A DNA stretch of 64,000 bases from Stereum hirsutum FP-91666 SS1 (GCF_000264905.1 NW_006763132.1:1486514-1550513); one strand, 5' to 3'. Shown: positions 1 to 19,057, counted from the stretch's first letter. Notes: generated by a model not told the origin, from the sequence alone. Numbers and translations are program-made.

Positions 1-368
1 TATCAGGGCGACGGGACGTAGAGCAGATATGCGTCGTCCACTATTATCCGGACGCAGACGGAGGCAGGAAAGCAACAAGGATGCGAACGGAAGACATTGA
101 ACATACCTAGATGACTTCTGGTGGGATTGCCACTTCGCGAGTAATCAAACTCGTTTCCTACACCCTTGAAGGTGGAGGACTGATAAATAGGAACGGAACT
201 GGACCCGTACTGGTCTTTCATGTCTGGGTTCTCTACGGTCGCACAGAGTGTCGCAAAGCGGTAGGGCTGGCGAGGACGGTGAGGGGACTCAGGCTCTGGA
301 GTGGGCAGGTCGTGTGGCCCAGTGAGGGACGAGCTGGCCTTTGCCTTTGGGTCTATTGAGGGCGACAT
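1..368 (-). CDS. STR3: Cystathionine beta-lyase, 5' part only
   Basis: Only the first coding exon lies in the window. It runs from the ATG at 368 down to 107, where a GTATGT donor starts an intron that leaves the window at base 1. The protein contains YGSSSVPIYQSSTFK and then DYSRSGNPTR, which is the N-terminal signature of the Cys/Met-metabolism PLP enzymes. The YGSSSVPIYQS wording resembles fungal cystathionine beta-lyase (Str3/Met-2) more than cystathionine gamma-synthase. The enzyme would convert cystathionine to homocysteine in methionine synthesis. The PLP lysine and the rest of the fold are outside the window. The longer in-frame extension upstream of 368 has no family similarity, so the ATG at 368 was chosen. 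The gene is divergent from VPS71, with 161 bp between the two start codons. A related gamma-lyase or O-acylhomoserine sulfhydrylase is possible but less likely. Confidence 0.8.
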
Positions 369-529
369 TGTGGGGATATGCCGAGCGGGGAGATGGGTGT
401 ACGGAAGAAAGAGACGACGAGGAACTAATGGGGAGTCAAGGGAGTGCAAGATGAAGTTATGGCATGAAAGCGTGGGAAAGGATGGCGAGAGAGTTGTGGA
501 TTTGCGTAAACCGTTCTTTCTTCTGAACG

Positions 530-1205
530 ATGCCTCCCAGGCGACAACGTACGGTTCTTTCGCCACCCCCTCTTCTCGCCACTCATATTTTCCTTCGAAA
601 GCTGCTCGCAATGCTCAGGCCACTGTCCACTTCGTCGGCGACGACGTCGTCGCCAAGCGCACAAAGCGCCATCTCGACGAACTCGAAGTGCGCCCTACGC
701 CACCCTTCATCGCCAACTCGCTCACTCGTTCTCTCCTAGCGCTCCAACTACACCGAACCTTCCTCTAGCTCTTACCCTGGTCTTGCAGACGACGATGACG
801 AACCTGCTGCCAAGTCTGCTAAGGGTCGTGCGCGTCAAGTAATCTCAGACAAGCGTCTCCAGGCGCTGCCAGGTCCAAAGCGCAAGAAGTCGACCATGAA
901 CGTTCGGTCCGCCGTCCTCTATCCAAAGAGCCTTGCGACGTTGATTGAACAATCCGTACGCTCGCGTTATTCCTCACTTTCTTTACACCCTCACGCTGTC
1001 CTTTTAGGGCATCGCGCACTTGCCACCGAGCGTGCCTACATACCTCACTGCGACCGCCGCGCCACCGAAGGTTCCCCCTCGTGCGCTGTGTTCAGTCTGT
1101 GGCTACTGGGGCCGCTACAAATGCATGAAGTGTGCGATGTCGTATTGCGATCTGAATTGCCAGACGACCCACGACGAGACGAGGTGCGAGAGGCGTGTGT
1201 TGTGA
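530..1205 (+). CDS. VPS71: SWR1-complex subunit VPS71/SWC6, HIT zinc finger
   Basis: I read four exons: 530-548, 602-687, 740-955 and 1008-1205, giving 172 aa. Exon 1 encodes MPPRRQ and exon 2 continues with a basic stretch ending KRHLDELE. Exon 3 starts RSNYTEP and runs through an acidic patch (LADDDDE) to a conserved helix (LATLIEQS). Exon 4 carries YLTATAAPP followed by a C-terminal HIT zinc finger with the pairs CSVCG, CMKC, CDLNC and the closing H-x(3)-C of THDETRC. This order (LERSNY, YLTA, C-terminal HIT finger) matches ZNHIT1/Vps71, the nuclear SWR1 subunit that helps deposit histone H2A.Z. The first intron has a GTACGG donor and is the least certain junction, but the later reading frame fixes it. 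The gene shares a short divergent promoter with the lyase gene. Confidence 0.88.
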
Positions 1206-1612
1206 GGACTGTTGCCCGAGCTTTTTTCCGTGATACCAACTGGCGCTTGTACTTTTACTTTGATCTGACGAATGATACATGGTTCTCTATGCACCTTGTT
1301 ATCGATCTTCACTGCGTCCGGCGTTGAAACTACCTAGACTAAGTTGGTGGCCCACCGTGGTGCCACCCGTTCGTGCATCGGCCGCCAGAAATTAGAATTC
1401 GGCCGGTGCGAGATCACGTGTGGCGCGGTAAGCGCTCTTCAGTTTGACTCGGGCAACGCCGCGGCATGACTCGATCAAGCTTGGAAACTTTTTGTAGGCA
1501 ATCTTACTGGCCAGCTCCAACTTATAGTCCTTCTCCGCTCTCCCCATCCCCTCTCTCCATCTAACAATTTCTGCCACCCCCTTACACTCATACAACAACC
1601 ACATCTCCTCCA

Positions 1613-3388
<1,776 letters not shown>

Positions 3389-3888
3389 ACGACTCTTCGC
3401 CCTTCTCCACCTCTCACTCGCCGCGACTTTACATTCTACCGTACTTCACTCCCTCGTCTACCTTTTCTGCTCCCTTTCTTCTGTATGGACCACTTCATCG
3501 ATCCAGCTCCACGACATTGCTTTCTTCAGACTCATTATCTCACTTCACATTCTTTTCCTCCGAACGCTCATGTACGACGGTGCTTGCTGTACAAAGAAAA
3601 CAAAAACCGGCGTGAAGCCGGTGAAACGCACTTCTGTGCGTGTGCTCACGTCCAATTATTGATGTATACTATATATTAGTGCCTTGTAGGGTGCGCGTTG
3701 CAATGAATCGAAGGAAGTTACAGTTGTACGTTGACGTTAGGTAGCGTGCCTTTCAGGAATCAACAGTGTGCGGTTCCAACGGTGCGTATCACTGGGCGGC
3801 GTATGGAAGTACTTGTTAGAGATCCTTGACCTCGCTATTCTTGAAGAGAGGGAACCCGAGAAAAAATCAGATACCAAGCTGGCTTACT
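3389..3888. other. Intergenic, homocitrate synthase 3' region
   Basis: This stretch holds the pyrimidine-rich 3' flank of homocitrate synthase and the 3' flank of tRNA-Gly. I see no credible coding exon. Confidence 0.5.
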
Positions 3889-3958
3889 GCATTAAGAGGG
3901 AATCGAACCCCCGGCGGGTCGATGGCAACGACCCAGGTTACCACTACCCCATTAATGC
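3889..3958 (-). tRNA. tRNA-Gly(GCC): tRNA-Gly (anticodon GCC)
   Basis: On the minus strand the acceptor stem GCATTAA pairs with TTAATGC. The D-arm contains GGGGTAGTGGTAACC. The anticodon stem GGTCG/CGACC encloses the 7-nt loop TTGCCAT, giving anticodon GCC. The T-arm is GGGGG/CCCTC with loop TTCGATT. Length is 70 nt, with no intron and no encoded CCA, as expected for a nuclear eukaryotic tRNA. Confidence 0.95.
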
Positions 3959-4234
3959 TTGAAAACCGGAGTATAAAAGCATGTTCGATTCACAAAGTTC
4001 CATCCGCAAGTCAGTCAATCACACAACAATCACATGCTCCAAGTTGGACGCGACTCTCTCTCGGGCGAGGTTCTACACGAACGCCGAAGCATATCCCCAA
4101 GCACTTGATATTGGACTAAGAATAATACGGACATAGCCTTGTCTCCATGTACAGTAACATGGGCTCTGCGTGAATTCAAACTCTTCTCTTCCGCATCTTC
4201 CTGCACACTGTGTGAAGAGATGAGTCCGCCAGCA

Positions 4235-5501
4235 ATGTACCCTCTTCAATTACCTTCTAGCTCCTCCAGTCCTTTGCTTACCATCACGCGTCGTACGTTC
4301 TTGCTAGCTCATTTCTGTCCATGTCCATGATCTGATATACACTCGTACTACCTATCCAGCTTCACCAGTGACATGGCAGATCGAACTTCATAATGGCGAG
4401 GACAATCGTCTGACTCGTGATGTCATTCAAAGTGCCTTCAAGCCAGCGCTGGACATCGTCGAGCGAGAGTGGCGTCAAAGCTGGCACGCATTGCAGAGCA
4501 AGCCCAAAGGCACGAAGAATGCGGAAGACAAGAATGCTGTGGATGGGCAGGGAGCTTTGATCATAGTGGGAAAGAGGGGCCAGGATAAATTCTTCAGCAA
4601 TGGTGAGTTCTGTCCGGACTGACTTTCGTATATTGACTGAGTGTGGCCCTTATTCATGAACCACAGGATTTGACTACCAGAGCGTCGTCTCTGATCCGAA
4701 TTGGTTCCCTCGTATGTGCAATCTGTCTCTCTTCTGCTTGGCGAAAGCTAGTACTGAGTATAGGTCGCACCGCGCAGATACCTTCGATCCTCTGCTCCTT
4801 CGGCTGTTGACATTTCCCAGTGAGTAGATTCATTCTTCGTAACACTTACCATGGAAGAACTGAAGCTGTCCAAACCAGTACCGACCGTTTGTGCGATCAA
4901 CGGCCACTGCTTCGCAGCTGGCTTCATCATCGCTCTTGCCTGCGACTACCGCGTCATGACCGACGGCGCGAAGCGTAACGCTTGGATTTGCATGAATGAG
5001 GTTGGCTACTTTCTCCTCCGGGCTGATTCTTTGTCTATCTCAAACTAATAACTCTCTTTATCGGCCGTTGCTTCTCTCTCGGACGTAAGGTGCACTTTGG
5101 CGCCCCGTGGCCCACTTCTTTCGCCTACCTTCTTCGCGCCAAAATCTCCGCAATGCCCACTCATCGCAAGATTGCTCAAGAGGGCCACCGCTTCACACCC
5201 TCAGAAGCTCTACAGTCTGGCATAATTGACGAAGTTGTTCCGGGCGGTACGGAAGCTGTCTTGTCCTCCGCTCTCAAGATGGCAGAGGCGAAGGCTAGCA
5301 CGGCAAAGGGTGGTGTCTGGGGCCTCATTGAGGTAAGTTCTTGTCCTCCCTCTCTTCTCCAATCGGTAAATACCTCTTAATCCCTATACTAACTTACGGG
5401 TCAAGACGGAGGTGTATAGGGATGTGATTGAAGGGACAAAGAAGGAGGTCAGGATGGTCACGCTCGCGATGGACGATGCTGCCGCCAAGGCCCGCTTGTG
5501 A
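4235..5501 (+). CDS. Enoyl-CoA hydratase/isomerase family, peroxisomal (ECI-like)
   Basis: Seven exons (4235-4292, 4360-4602, 4667-4711, 4778-4819, 4879-5000, 5090-5332, 5406-5501) give 282 aa. Crotonase-fold signatures are a DNRLT-type N-terminus, FFSNGFDYQS (oxyanion hole region), TVCAINGHCFAAGF and ALACDYRVMTD, CMNEVHFGAPWP, and GHRFTPSEALQSGIIDEVV. The C-terminus is AKARL; ARL fits the peroxisomal PTS1 consensus, so the protein probably acts in peroxisomal beta-oxidation, most likely as a delta3-delta2-enoyl-CoA isomerase or hydratase. The intron before IPTVCAING (4820-4878) was placed by family similarity, because alternative acceptors in the same frame would insert a few extra residues. 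Substrate specificity cannot be read from the sequence. Confidence 0.9.
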
Positions 5502-6785
5502 TCGCATTTTCCTCCGGTCTGTGAGCTTTGTGTCCTGTATAGTATCCTCCGCATGAGTTTTCCATCAGCATCTGCATGCACCGTGACTGCTCTACGCATC
5601 GTACTGAATATCGAGCGCATGGCGGCAAACTCAGCCTTTGTTCAACCATAGCAAATGCACTTCAAAGCGCCAAACTTCGAGAGCCAATGAGTACGTAGGA
5701 TTCTTACTCGTTCAATGACCGCCTCCACTCATGACGCACCTCCCTTCAGTTTTACCCGTTCTTCCACGGCTGCTTCGTGCATGCTGGCCGCATACGGAAA
5801 GAAAACCTTCACGGCCCCGAGGGGTAGGTCCGTCTTCGCATATATGGACGATGCGCACTCCGCAGCGATGGGATAATTAGACTCTTCTTCGCACGAAACT
5901 CGCTCAAATCCTCTCTCAGACGTCATGGGGAGCAGCTTGGGAATACAAAATGAATACAAGAACGGTTCGACATCACAGTTTTGACTTGGCTATATGTGCT
6001 CTCAATCGTCATTCAAAGGCATAGTCGTTTCTGCCAACTGTGTAGGCTCAGGCACTGGCGCAAACCAGAGGCCCGCATTACCTTCATCGAATGTCACTTG
6101 CCTGGTCGTCTGTTGTGCTGTGCATCAAGTTGTAATTGGCCAATGGGCACTAACCTTCATAGGGATTCACGTGCCTCACACTCGCTCACGTTTTACCGCG
6201 GTCCTGTCCTGTGACCCCCTCGATGGTTGGCGCCGGGGAGCGGGCCTGCCAGGGAAAAAAAATGCGCCTGCCGGGTGATCCAGTGGGCCAGTTCTGATCT
6301 GAGCGTACCCCCACTGGACACAATTCTACAGTTGGTCCAAGCCCTCGCGATGCTCGACATTTTGAAGGGTCCTGTGCGTCATTGCTCTGATTTATTTTGC
6401 TACAGATTCCCCACCCCGCTGCCTCCTGTGCCTCCTATTCCCCTAGCCGACACGGGTGCGTAACAGCCGATGTCCATATCTACAGACGGTGCAGTCTAAG
6501 CGAAAATAGCCCGCTCTGTACCTCTTTGGATAGTTCCGGTTTTACTACGGGACAAGCCCAGTGAGCCGAGTCGGTCCCCGTGATGCAACTTAGACATCAT
6601 CGCCTTCCCGCGCTACTTATTACCCCGCGTTCCCAACAGGTTGTCGGACATATTGCAGCATGAGAACCAGGATGACCATGTATTTAGTTTGCACATGAGC
6701 TCGTTAACTGGAGCTATCCTGCTGTCCGTTCGTCCTCCCGTATACCCTGTCTGCCGTCTCTGTCTTCGCGCAACTTCCGAGGAAT
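5502..6785. other. Intergenic, 1.3 kb, nothing recognised
   Basis: Several short open frames occur on both strands, but none has recognisable motifs or consistent splice sites. The right-hand part is the promoter side of the MFS transporter. Confidence 0.5.
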
Positions 6786-9652
6786 ATGGCAATCACACAG
6801 TGGACGGTTGCTGATTTCATCGATCGAGGGCCATGGTGGAGGAACCACGGTAGGTATCTCAAGCTCTGTTATGCAGCAACCATGAGGTTAACTGTTCGGA
6901 TCCACGTCTCCAGGCATCTTAATGCTTAACCTGTACTTGATTCTTCCTTTGCTCACGGCCACGGTCAATGGGTTTGACTCCTCTTTAATCAACGGTATGT
7001 CACTTCCGTATGCACTAGCCACAGCCGTTGACGACCGCCCGTAGGCCTACAAATTGTACCATCATGGCAAGACCAATTCCACCACCCATCGGGGAAAGCA
7101 CTCGGTACGTCTGCGCCTGGCGCTGTCTGAGGATGTCCGTTGGCAATATCTAACTTTTCTTCTTTCCTAATGAATTCAGGGCTCATCAACTCCGCACAGA
7201 TGATTGGTAGCCTAGTTGTGAGGCCCTTGACCCCATGCTGTTTTGCCGAGCACCAATGTTGCTTCTCTTGTATAGGGCTTACCCTTCACGCCATACTGCT
7301 CTGACCTATTTGGACGGAGAGCGACTCTTTTCATTGGTTCTATCTTCATGCTAGGCGGTGTTGCGACGTACGTACGAATTTCAGGCACTTCCCTGATCGC
7401 GAAATGACACCATACTAGTCAGGCTACGGCGAGCACGGTCGCTAGGTTCATCGGAGCAAGAGTTCTCAGTACGTCGTTGTTCTTCAGTGGGATAATTTAC
7501 TTTAACCGGCGAAAATCCTCAGTTGGTGCTGGCCTCACTTTCCAAACCAATGCCGCCCCACTTCTCATCGCGGAATTGGCATATCCAACCCAGGTGCCTA
7601 TCCAGTTGATCACGCGCTCTGGTGTTACACTACGCTAAAACTTCGTATTTAGCGCGCGAAAATGACCTCCTTTTATAACGCTTCGTGGTATATTGGGAGT
7701 GTCATCTGTACGTCCTCCTCTCTTTTTCATTGCAATGAGCTCAACCATCTCTCAGCGGCTTGGGCCTGTTTTGGAGCCTACCAAAGTGCGCCACTCAGCT
7801 TTTGGAGTTGGCGTGCTCCTACACTAGTACAAGTAAGCCTTTCTCCCTTTCTGGGGAGCCAAGTCTGAACTAAGCGTCGAAACCTGTCGTATCTGGCAAT
7901 AGGGTCTTGGGCCCCTAATCCAACTCGCGCTAGTCTGGTTCATGCCTGAAAGGTAACTAGATATTCTCATTGTCCGGCCATGATGATCACTGATGTCTGA
8001 CGTTCTCTCTAGTCCTCGATGGTTGATTCATACCGGTCGGGTGCGTCCTGGCTGCTCATAAAGTATGAACATGGTACTTATGATGCGGCTACAGGAGGGG
8101 AAAGCAAGCCAAGTACTTGCACGCTTCCATGCAAATGGCTTCGATGAGCATGATCCGTTAGTTGTCTTCGAAATGGCTCAAATCAGGCACGCCCTCAAGT
8201 TGGAGAAAGAGATGTCCAAGTCCACTTCCTTCAAAGCTTTAATCGCCACACCGGGAAACCGAAGACGGATGATGATCATCGTCGCTATCGCCAGCTTTTC
8301 TCAATGGAGGTATGTGAGCTGAATCCCTCATACGTATCAACCTTTTGTGGCTGATCAGCTTCTTTTTGCGTTTTGCCTAACAGTGGAAATGGTTTGGTAT
8401 CCTACTGTAAGTTACTGAGCTGCATCTCCTATACGTTCACTAACCCGACGTGCTTTGCTCAGACATCAATCTCGTCCTCGAAGGTGTTGGCATACAACGA
8501 ACATCGACGAAGGCTGCAATCAACGGAGGACTAATGGTACACGACACTGCATATTTTCTACAGACTTGGGTTCGGCTGAACTTGAAATGGTCAGATCTTC
8601 AATTTATTCGCTGCTTTTGGTGGTGCGGCCCTTGTGGATAAGCTCGGTCGAAGAACACTCTTTATTACGTCCAACGCGGGCATGCTGATTGGTATGTTTC
8701 TACACCCCTCAGACGCTGCAGCGTAGCTGATTGATGGTTCTCAGCTTTCTCTGTATGGACACTCACCACCGCTCTTTTCAACACGATCCATACTGCCGGA
8801 GCCGCTAAAGGCAAGTCCAACCAAAACAATGTTATCGCATGCAAATTTACTCACTTCGTGGGACGAACAGCGACGGTCCCATTCATTTTCATCTTTTATT
8901 TCTTTTATGACATCGCCTACACGCCAATGTTGATCGCATATACCCTGGAGATCCTTCCGTACGCCATTCGCGCGAAAGGCTTCGCAATCATGGTAGGTTG
9001 CCCTCATCATCCTAACCCTAGAGGACTGTCGTTAACCCCGGGTGGATCAGAACTTGACTGTGGCATTGACTTTGGCCTTCAACACCTTCGTCAATCCATG
9101 GGCTCTGGACGCCATCGGCTGGAAATACGTTGAGTCTCCTCTTCTTCTTCGTGACCTGGGAATCATCTAATGTTTTGATCATCTCAGTATCTGGTATACG
9201 TTGAGTGAAACAGAATATACGGCATGATATAGATATTGACCTATTCCTGCAGTGTGGATGGCTCGGGTTTGAGCTTATTTTCGTTATAACCTATATTGTT
9301 GAGACGCGAGGTACGCCTGTTCGGTCTCCCGTCCCGAAATAGAAAGTACATAACATTATTCGACATAGGTCGAACATTGGAGGAAACAGCCGCCTTGTTC
9401 GACGGCGAAGACAAACAAAAAGATGTCGCACAAGCTGGCGGAGAGGCGGCGACCATGATTCGCAGTCAGGGGACTGCACCCATCGAGCTCGAGGACGGTT
9501 ATGCGTTCGAACCGTCATACGAGCCATCGACAAGGGAGTCGAAAGAAAAGTCGCACTCGCCCACGACGGATACCTTTGAGCTACGCAGAACTGGCTCATC
9601 CGGAGAAATGAATCGTTGGGATCGCGAGATGAGTATTGTACATGCGTTTTGA
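6786..9652 (+). CDS. MFS sugar transporter (hexose/lactose permease-like)
   Basis: I follow 21 exons from the ATG at 6786 to the TGA at 9652 with no frame break. The protein has the 12-helix sugar-porter layout: VNGFDSSLINGLQ in helix 1, DLFGRRATLF between helices 2 and 3, ARFIGARVL, ELAYPTQRAKMTSFYN, and MPESPRWLIHTGR at the end of the first half. The second half has GIQRTSTKAAINGGL, LVDKLGRRTLF, AYTLEILPYAIRAKG, WLGFELIFVITYIVETRGRTLEET, then a polar cytoplasmic tail. PESPRWL and the two GRR motifs are family hallmarks. The layout resembles the fungal lactose permease/hexose transporter branch; the substrate is unknown. Two oddities: intron 8811-8870 is GC-AG, and exon 9188-9199 is only 12 nt. 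Confidence 0.92.
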
Positions 9653-11387
9653 GACATTGGTTAGGAGATGTATGTATTTGTATGTTCATGAAGAGGATGT
9701 GTTATATGATTCGGATATATCGCTTCTAATGCGACTCGGTCGCCCATGGAACACCACGGAGTTCGACTGGAGCTTGATTTGCGAGTCTACAACGGGCCAC
9801 AATCACCCGAACTAGGTTATTTGTTCTTGTTACTTTCGGAGGGCCTCGGAACCGTCCCGGGTGCGGGCCACATGGCATGCCAGTGCCAGTTATATCCACG
9901 AAAGTCGAGCTCACTCTTATGACACCGGATGCATCGAGACCTAAGTCTGACCTCACCCACGGGAGGTCTATACGTCGAATCACAGTGGCCATCCAGCGCC
10001 TGGCAGCAACCACAGGGTCCTGGGCGAGACTTGGCCTTCGAAGTTCGAACTCGCATGTGAGAGAAACGTGCGTTGATATTTCTGCAAGGTATTCACAGGC
10101 CTTCATCTTGACTCTTGCGTTATATTTTTAAGTTTCATCTACTTCCTTGGGGCGACCGCGGTACCGCGGCTGCAATGCAATCATTGTACGACGTGTGAAC
10201 TTCCTTACCTGTCAGTACGAACGGGCTTCCGGTTCCTCTATAACTCCACGTAATAAGTACCCCAGGCCTCAGACCAAGTCGCATTCTACCTCTAAGGGCC
10301 TGTGCCGTGACCGGTCCAGACAAAAACCTAGAGCGCAGATACGTGAGCGTGCAGTGGGCCAATGGGCCGGACAAGAGAGCTTCAGAAGAGAACGTGTACC
10401 TACCGACTTCGCCGTGTATTATAATAATCGATCAATTTCGAATAGACTAGATTCTCGATATCTCTCGTCGCCGTCTCTATTTCTATAACCCTTTCATGTA
10501 AACCAGCCTTGATGACGATGCTTGCAAGCTTGAAGCTCGAACGAACACCGTCGTGGACCTATCTCTCCTGACGCCACCTCTCCCAAAGGAACCCTTCCAT
10601 ACGGGCACGGGCGCCTCCTCAGCACAACTCTTCATTTTCGGTTGTTTGTCTTCATTGACGACTGGAGCGGGGGAGGGACAATACATACGTACGGTAGACA
10701 GCTTTAGGCAACCTCGAGCCGATATTCAAACAATTCCGAAGCATCGAAGGGAGCAAAAGAAAACCAAGGGACTTGAAGGAACGTTGGCGCTGGAGCGGGA
10801 TTCGACGAGCCACCGAACCCCGCCAGGCTGAGATCTCTACGTGGTGTCCGAGGGGATGAAAGCACGTTAAAATGGCTCACCAAAAAAGAAAATGAAGAAG
10901 AAAGTTTAAGAACAAAGAGGCAGTCATGTATCATATGGGAATCGAGATGCATAGAAGGAAAGAGGAATTCACGAAACGATGCTTCAGTGAGTGCTAACGA
11001 GACAAGACGAAACACGAAAGCGAAGCAGGAGGAGGCGCAAGATGCGACAGAGAGAGAAAAGGTGTTCCGAAAAATATCATAGTGGAGGTTAAAGTGCGAA
11101 GGCATCGCATTATGGATCCAGAGGTAACAAGAAACAATAGTGGTACACTTTGAAGAGCGCAAACGAGATCGATGAGGATGCATATGCACAAGCCCGCCGG
11201 GTGGAGGAGGACGAAAGGAGATGAAAGGAACGGATGGATGTATTGTACATCGGCTAACCAAGTAAAGCGCAGCCGCACTCAGGCCAGCAATGAGACGGGG
11301 CCCGCCTCCATGATTGTCTACTGAGGATCGTCCGTGAAGAGGGAAAAGACAAGAACGATGTTACACAAGTGGACGAAGGAGGGGAGG
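9653..11387. other. Intergenic, 1.7 kb between transporter and LAMMER kinase
   Basis: Both flanking genes end towards this stretch, so it holds two 3' regions. A minus-strand frame of 185 codons (10704-11261) is rich in Ser/Phe and looks like untranslated sequence of the kinase transcript. A perfect 14-bp palindrome (CCGCGGTACCGCGG) lies near 10148. No supported gene. Confidence 0.45.
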
Positions 11388-13470
11388 CTACAACTCCTCT
11401 GGAGAAATCGATTGCATGAAGTATGCGTGATTGAGCGCGTCCCGGACAGTTATCCGCTGCGCAGGATCAAAGCAGAGCAACCTGCGCACAAGATCCAAAA
11501 AGAGGCGGTTAATCTGGTCTGTAGGATGGATGATATCCTGTAATATAGCGAGAGTCAGCATTGATACAGCCGTCCAATGAACGACGAGATGATCAGACCT
11601 GGAGACTACGAGTTGCCCGAACTTCCTTTTTGCTCTGCCGGGAAGCCTTCGGCTTCGGCCAATCGAGCTTGTTGCCTTCTTTGAAGTACTCTGGCTTCGA
11701 CCTGGCTCCGGCTCGGGCGAAGCGATCCGGCATCTTGCCCATCACTTGCTCCATCATAGCGAGATGTTCCAGATTGTCGTGCGTCTGGAAGAGAGCGACC
11801 CCAGTGTAAAACTCGACCAGTATGCACCCCAGGGAGAACGCGTCGCAAGGGTATGACCAGCCTAGACCTGTGATAATAAAGAGACCAAAAGAATCGCCCA
11901 ATGTCAGCATTTCATCGAAGGGCGATACACATGAAACTGACCAAGAATGATCTCTGGAGCACGGTAATGGCGTGTGGACACGACCGTCGAATGATATTCT
12001 TCATTGAAGGTCGCCGAACCGAAGTCAATGAGATGAATCTCTGTGGAGTTCAGTATGCGTTTGGCCCGAGTCTGCTGTGGCCGCTGTATTTGAGAGTGTC
12101 AATTAGTCCGAGGCAAGAGGTGGATTCGTAATGAGACTGACCTTTCCAGGGACGGGAACATTCACCATTCGGTAGCCGTTGTGAACCAAAAGAATATTCT
12201 CCGGTTTAAGGTCGGTGTGAATCAGGTGCAAGTCATGCAGAACTAAAACGCAAGGCATATGAGAATGATGACGCGGATCTACGAATCGAGCAAAGACTCA
12301 CAGGCGACGCTGCCGAGGAGTTGCCGGGCAAAATCTTGGATTTGATAGCGTGGAAAAGGAGCAAAGTCGTTCTCCTTGAGGAAGTCGTAGACACACATGC
12401 CGAGGAGCTCCGATACGAGGCATATGTGGTTGCGATGGTCAAACCAGTGTAATAAGTGAATGCATTTGCTGTCAGGGCATGAGGTCAACCGAGCGCTCGG
12501 GGGACGACGGGAGGGCGATGCGGTGCGATACGTACTGCCGATTCGTGGGGTCGCGCTCTTTGAGCTTCTGGAGAACACGGACCTCGATCTTGCTTGCGTC
12601 TCTGTACTTCTGTATCGCGCGAATGATCTTGATGGCGACACGTCTGCCTGTCTCCTGGTCGACTGCCTCTACGACCTTGCCGAACGTACCCTGGCCAAGC
12701 AGTCGAACAGTGCGATCTAATGCCCATCGATGGAGGTGAGAAGACGGATGGGGTGATGGGGGTGAAGAGAAGGGAGAGAGCACATACAGCGCTTATAAAT
12801 AATGTCGTCCGGGACAATAATGTAGTGACCCTCCTTGTCGTCGCAAGACGGTGGTGGGGCCTTTGATGGCTGTCGTGCGAAGAGATCGATATGAGTATGG
12901 TGAGGCGGGCGTGGGTAAATTGGGGGGACGTACATCAACGGTGTTGGTTGTAGTGGCTGCGCTGCTGGTCGCCCAGGAAGAAACGGTGGCGGCGCCATCG
13001 ACGGTTGCCTGCTGGGAGGATGGGGGAGCGACCTTCCTGGTGGCCTGGGGGACGTCGCCGACGTCACGTTTCCTCTTCTTGGGTGGAGGCGCCTGAAGGG
13101 CGACGGAGGTGGTGGTGGTGGAAAGTGCCTCTGCCTCCTTTGCTGCTCTGGCTCTTGTCCTGACCTGAGCGGAGTACTGTGGGGGTTGATAAGAGGCGGA
13201 GTAGCCGTTCGTGCGCACGGTCGTCGCAGGTGATACGGTGGGAGGGGGTGGAGTGTCCTCGATGACGATGACCTCCCTGAGCTTGCCGTCTGGGTCGTAT
13301 TCCTGGACTTCTGAGTAGTTTACGGTGTACTGACGAGCGCGCTTTCGCTTGCGGGCGGCTAGAGGGGGCGTAGCGACGCCGTTTGGATTCATGTTCGCTG
13401 TGGCTAGTGACGTCCTTGGGTACTGGTGCACGAGGTGAGCGGGCATGTGCTGGACCGCTGTCTGCATCAT
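11388..13470 (-). CDS. LAMMER (CLK-type) dual-specificity protein kinase
   Basis: Eight exons are read from ATG 13470 to TAG 11388. The first ~180 residues (exon 13470-12934) are disordered, with basic nuclear-localisation-like patches such as RKRKRAR and KKRKRD. The kinase domain follows: [11 protein letters not shown] glycine loop, VAIKII lysine, [11 protein letters not shown], catalytic loop [33 protein letters not shown] activation segment, and EHLAMMEQ, the LAMMER signature with the last R replaced by Q. HTD rather than HRD is normal in this family. The last exon ([16 protein letters not shown]...[13 protein letters not shown]) closes subdomain XI. Homologues (KNS1, Lkh1, CLK) phosphorylate SR-type splicing factors and affect stress responses. 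The gene is intact. Confidence 0.95.
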
Positions 13471-14363
13471 TGCTGGAAATTCAAGGGGGTCGAAAGAGCG
13501 AGAATGTCGTGGGTGCGAGCGACGGTGTGATGGGGGGACGAAGGAAGGAGATGGGAGGACAGCGAGGGAGGGGAAGAGCAGGTACTTGAGCCAGCACCGA
13601 GCCGGACTCGGGATGAGTTCGAGTTGTGCACTGTTTGTCCACGATCAGCCACACCGCCGCTTCCCTCTTCCCCTTTCCACCCCTGCTCCTCCCTCTTTTT
13701 TTTACTTCCTCTCAATTTATTATCTAATTCTACTGCAGTCGAAGCCTACAATCAGCAGCATTCTGCACAAAAAAAGCTGCACTCTCATTGACTCGAGTAC
13801 GAGCAGGGCTGGGGCGCGTGACACCCTTGTCACGTCGAGCAGCGTAACGTAACCAGGGTCTGTGCGGAGTGCTCATCAAGCAATCAAGTAATGCACGGCC
13901 GTGAGCGAACCAAGAGAATTCTCATTGTTCTCCACCCTCGGGGATGCCTGAAGGGGGTCCACAAAAGGGAGTGGCGGGGCGGAACACGGTGTCACACAGT
14001 CAGATACATTATTCCATCTATTACGCGTCCTTCTCTGCCTGGAATACACATTCAAATCACATTTTCCGTTCGGTATCGATATCGTTCGCTCTGTCTTTTC
14101 ATGCAATCGTGGCGGACACGGCGCCCATGTCAGTGAGAAACTTGAGATGATGGTTCGAACTCGCGCGCCGGAAATGAGCGGGCCGCGAGGACCCCGGGGG
14201 ACGGTTCGGTCGCGGTGTTCGGGGATGCGGCGTCCCAAATAGACGACAACTTGGAGGACGGTCTCCTCGTCGTGCTCGCCGTCGAGCAGCCATCCCGCCT
14301 GTCGTCCACCACGTCCCCCGTCTCCCGTCACGGCTCACTCACCACACAATCTCCTCAGGCGAC
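13471..14363. other. Divergent promoter region, kinase / MYST acetyltransferase
   Basis: About 890 bp separate the start codons of the kinase (-) and the acetyltransferase (+). The stretch is rich in C/T and contains only frames without similarity or splice support. Confidence 0.45.

Positions 14364-19057
<4,694 letters not shown>

Noticed and set aside
10148..10161. Perfect palindrome CCGCGGTACCGCGG
   Set aside because: Isolated, with no flanking gene or repeat context; too short to interpret.
10704..11261. 185-codon minus-strand open frame downstream of the LAMMER kinase
   Set aside because: Low-complexity Ser/Phe/Leu composition; fits untranslated sequence.
13876..14331. 151-codon minus-strand open frame between kinase and acetyltransferase
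   Set aside because: No similarity and poor composition; lies in a promoter region.
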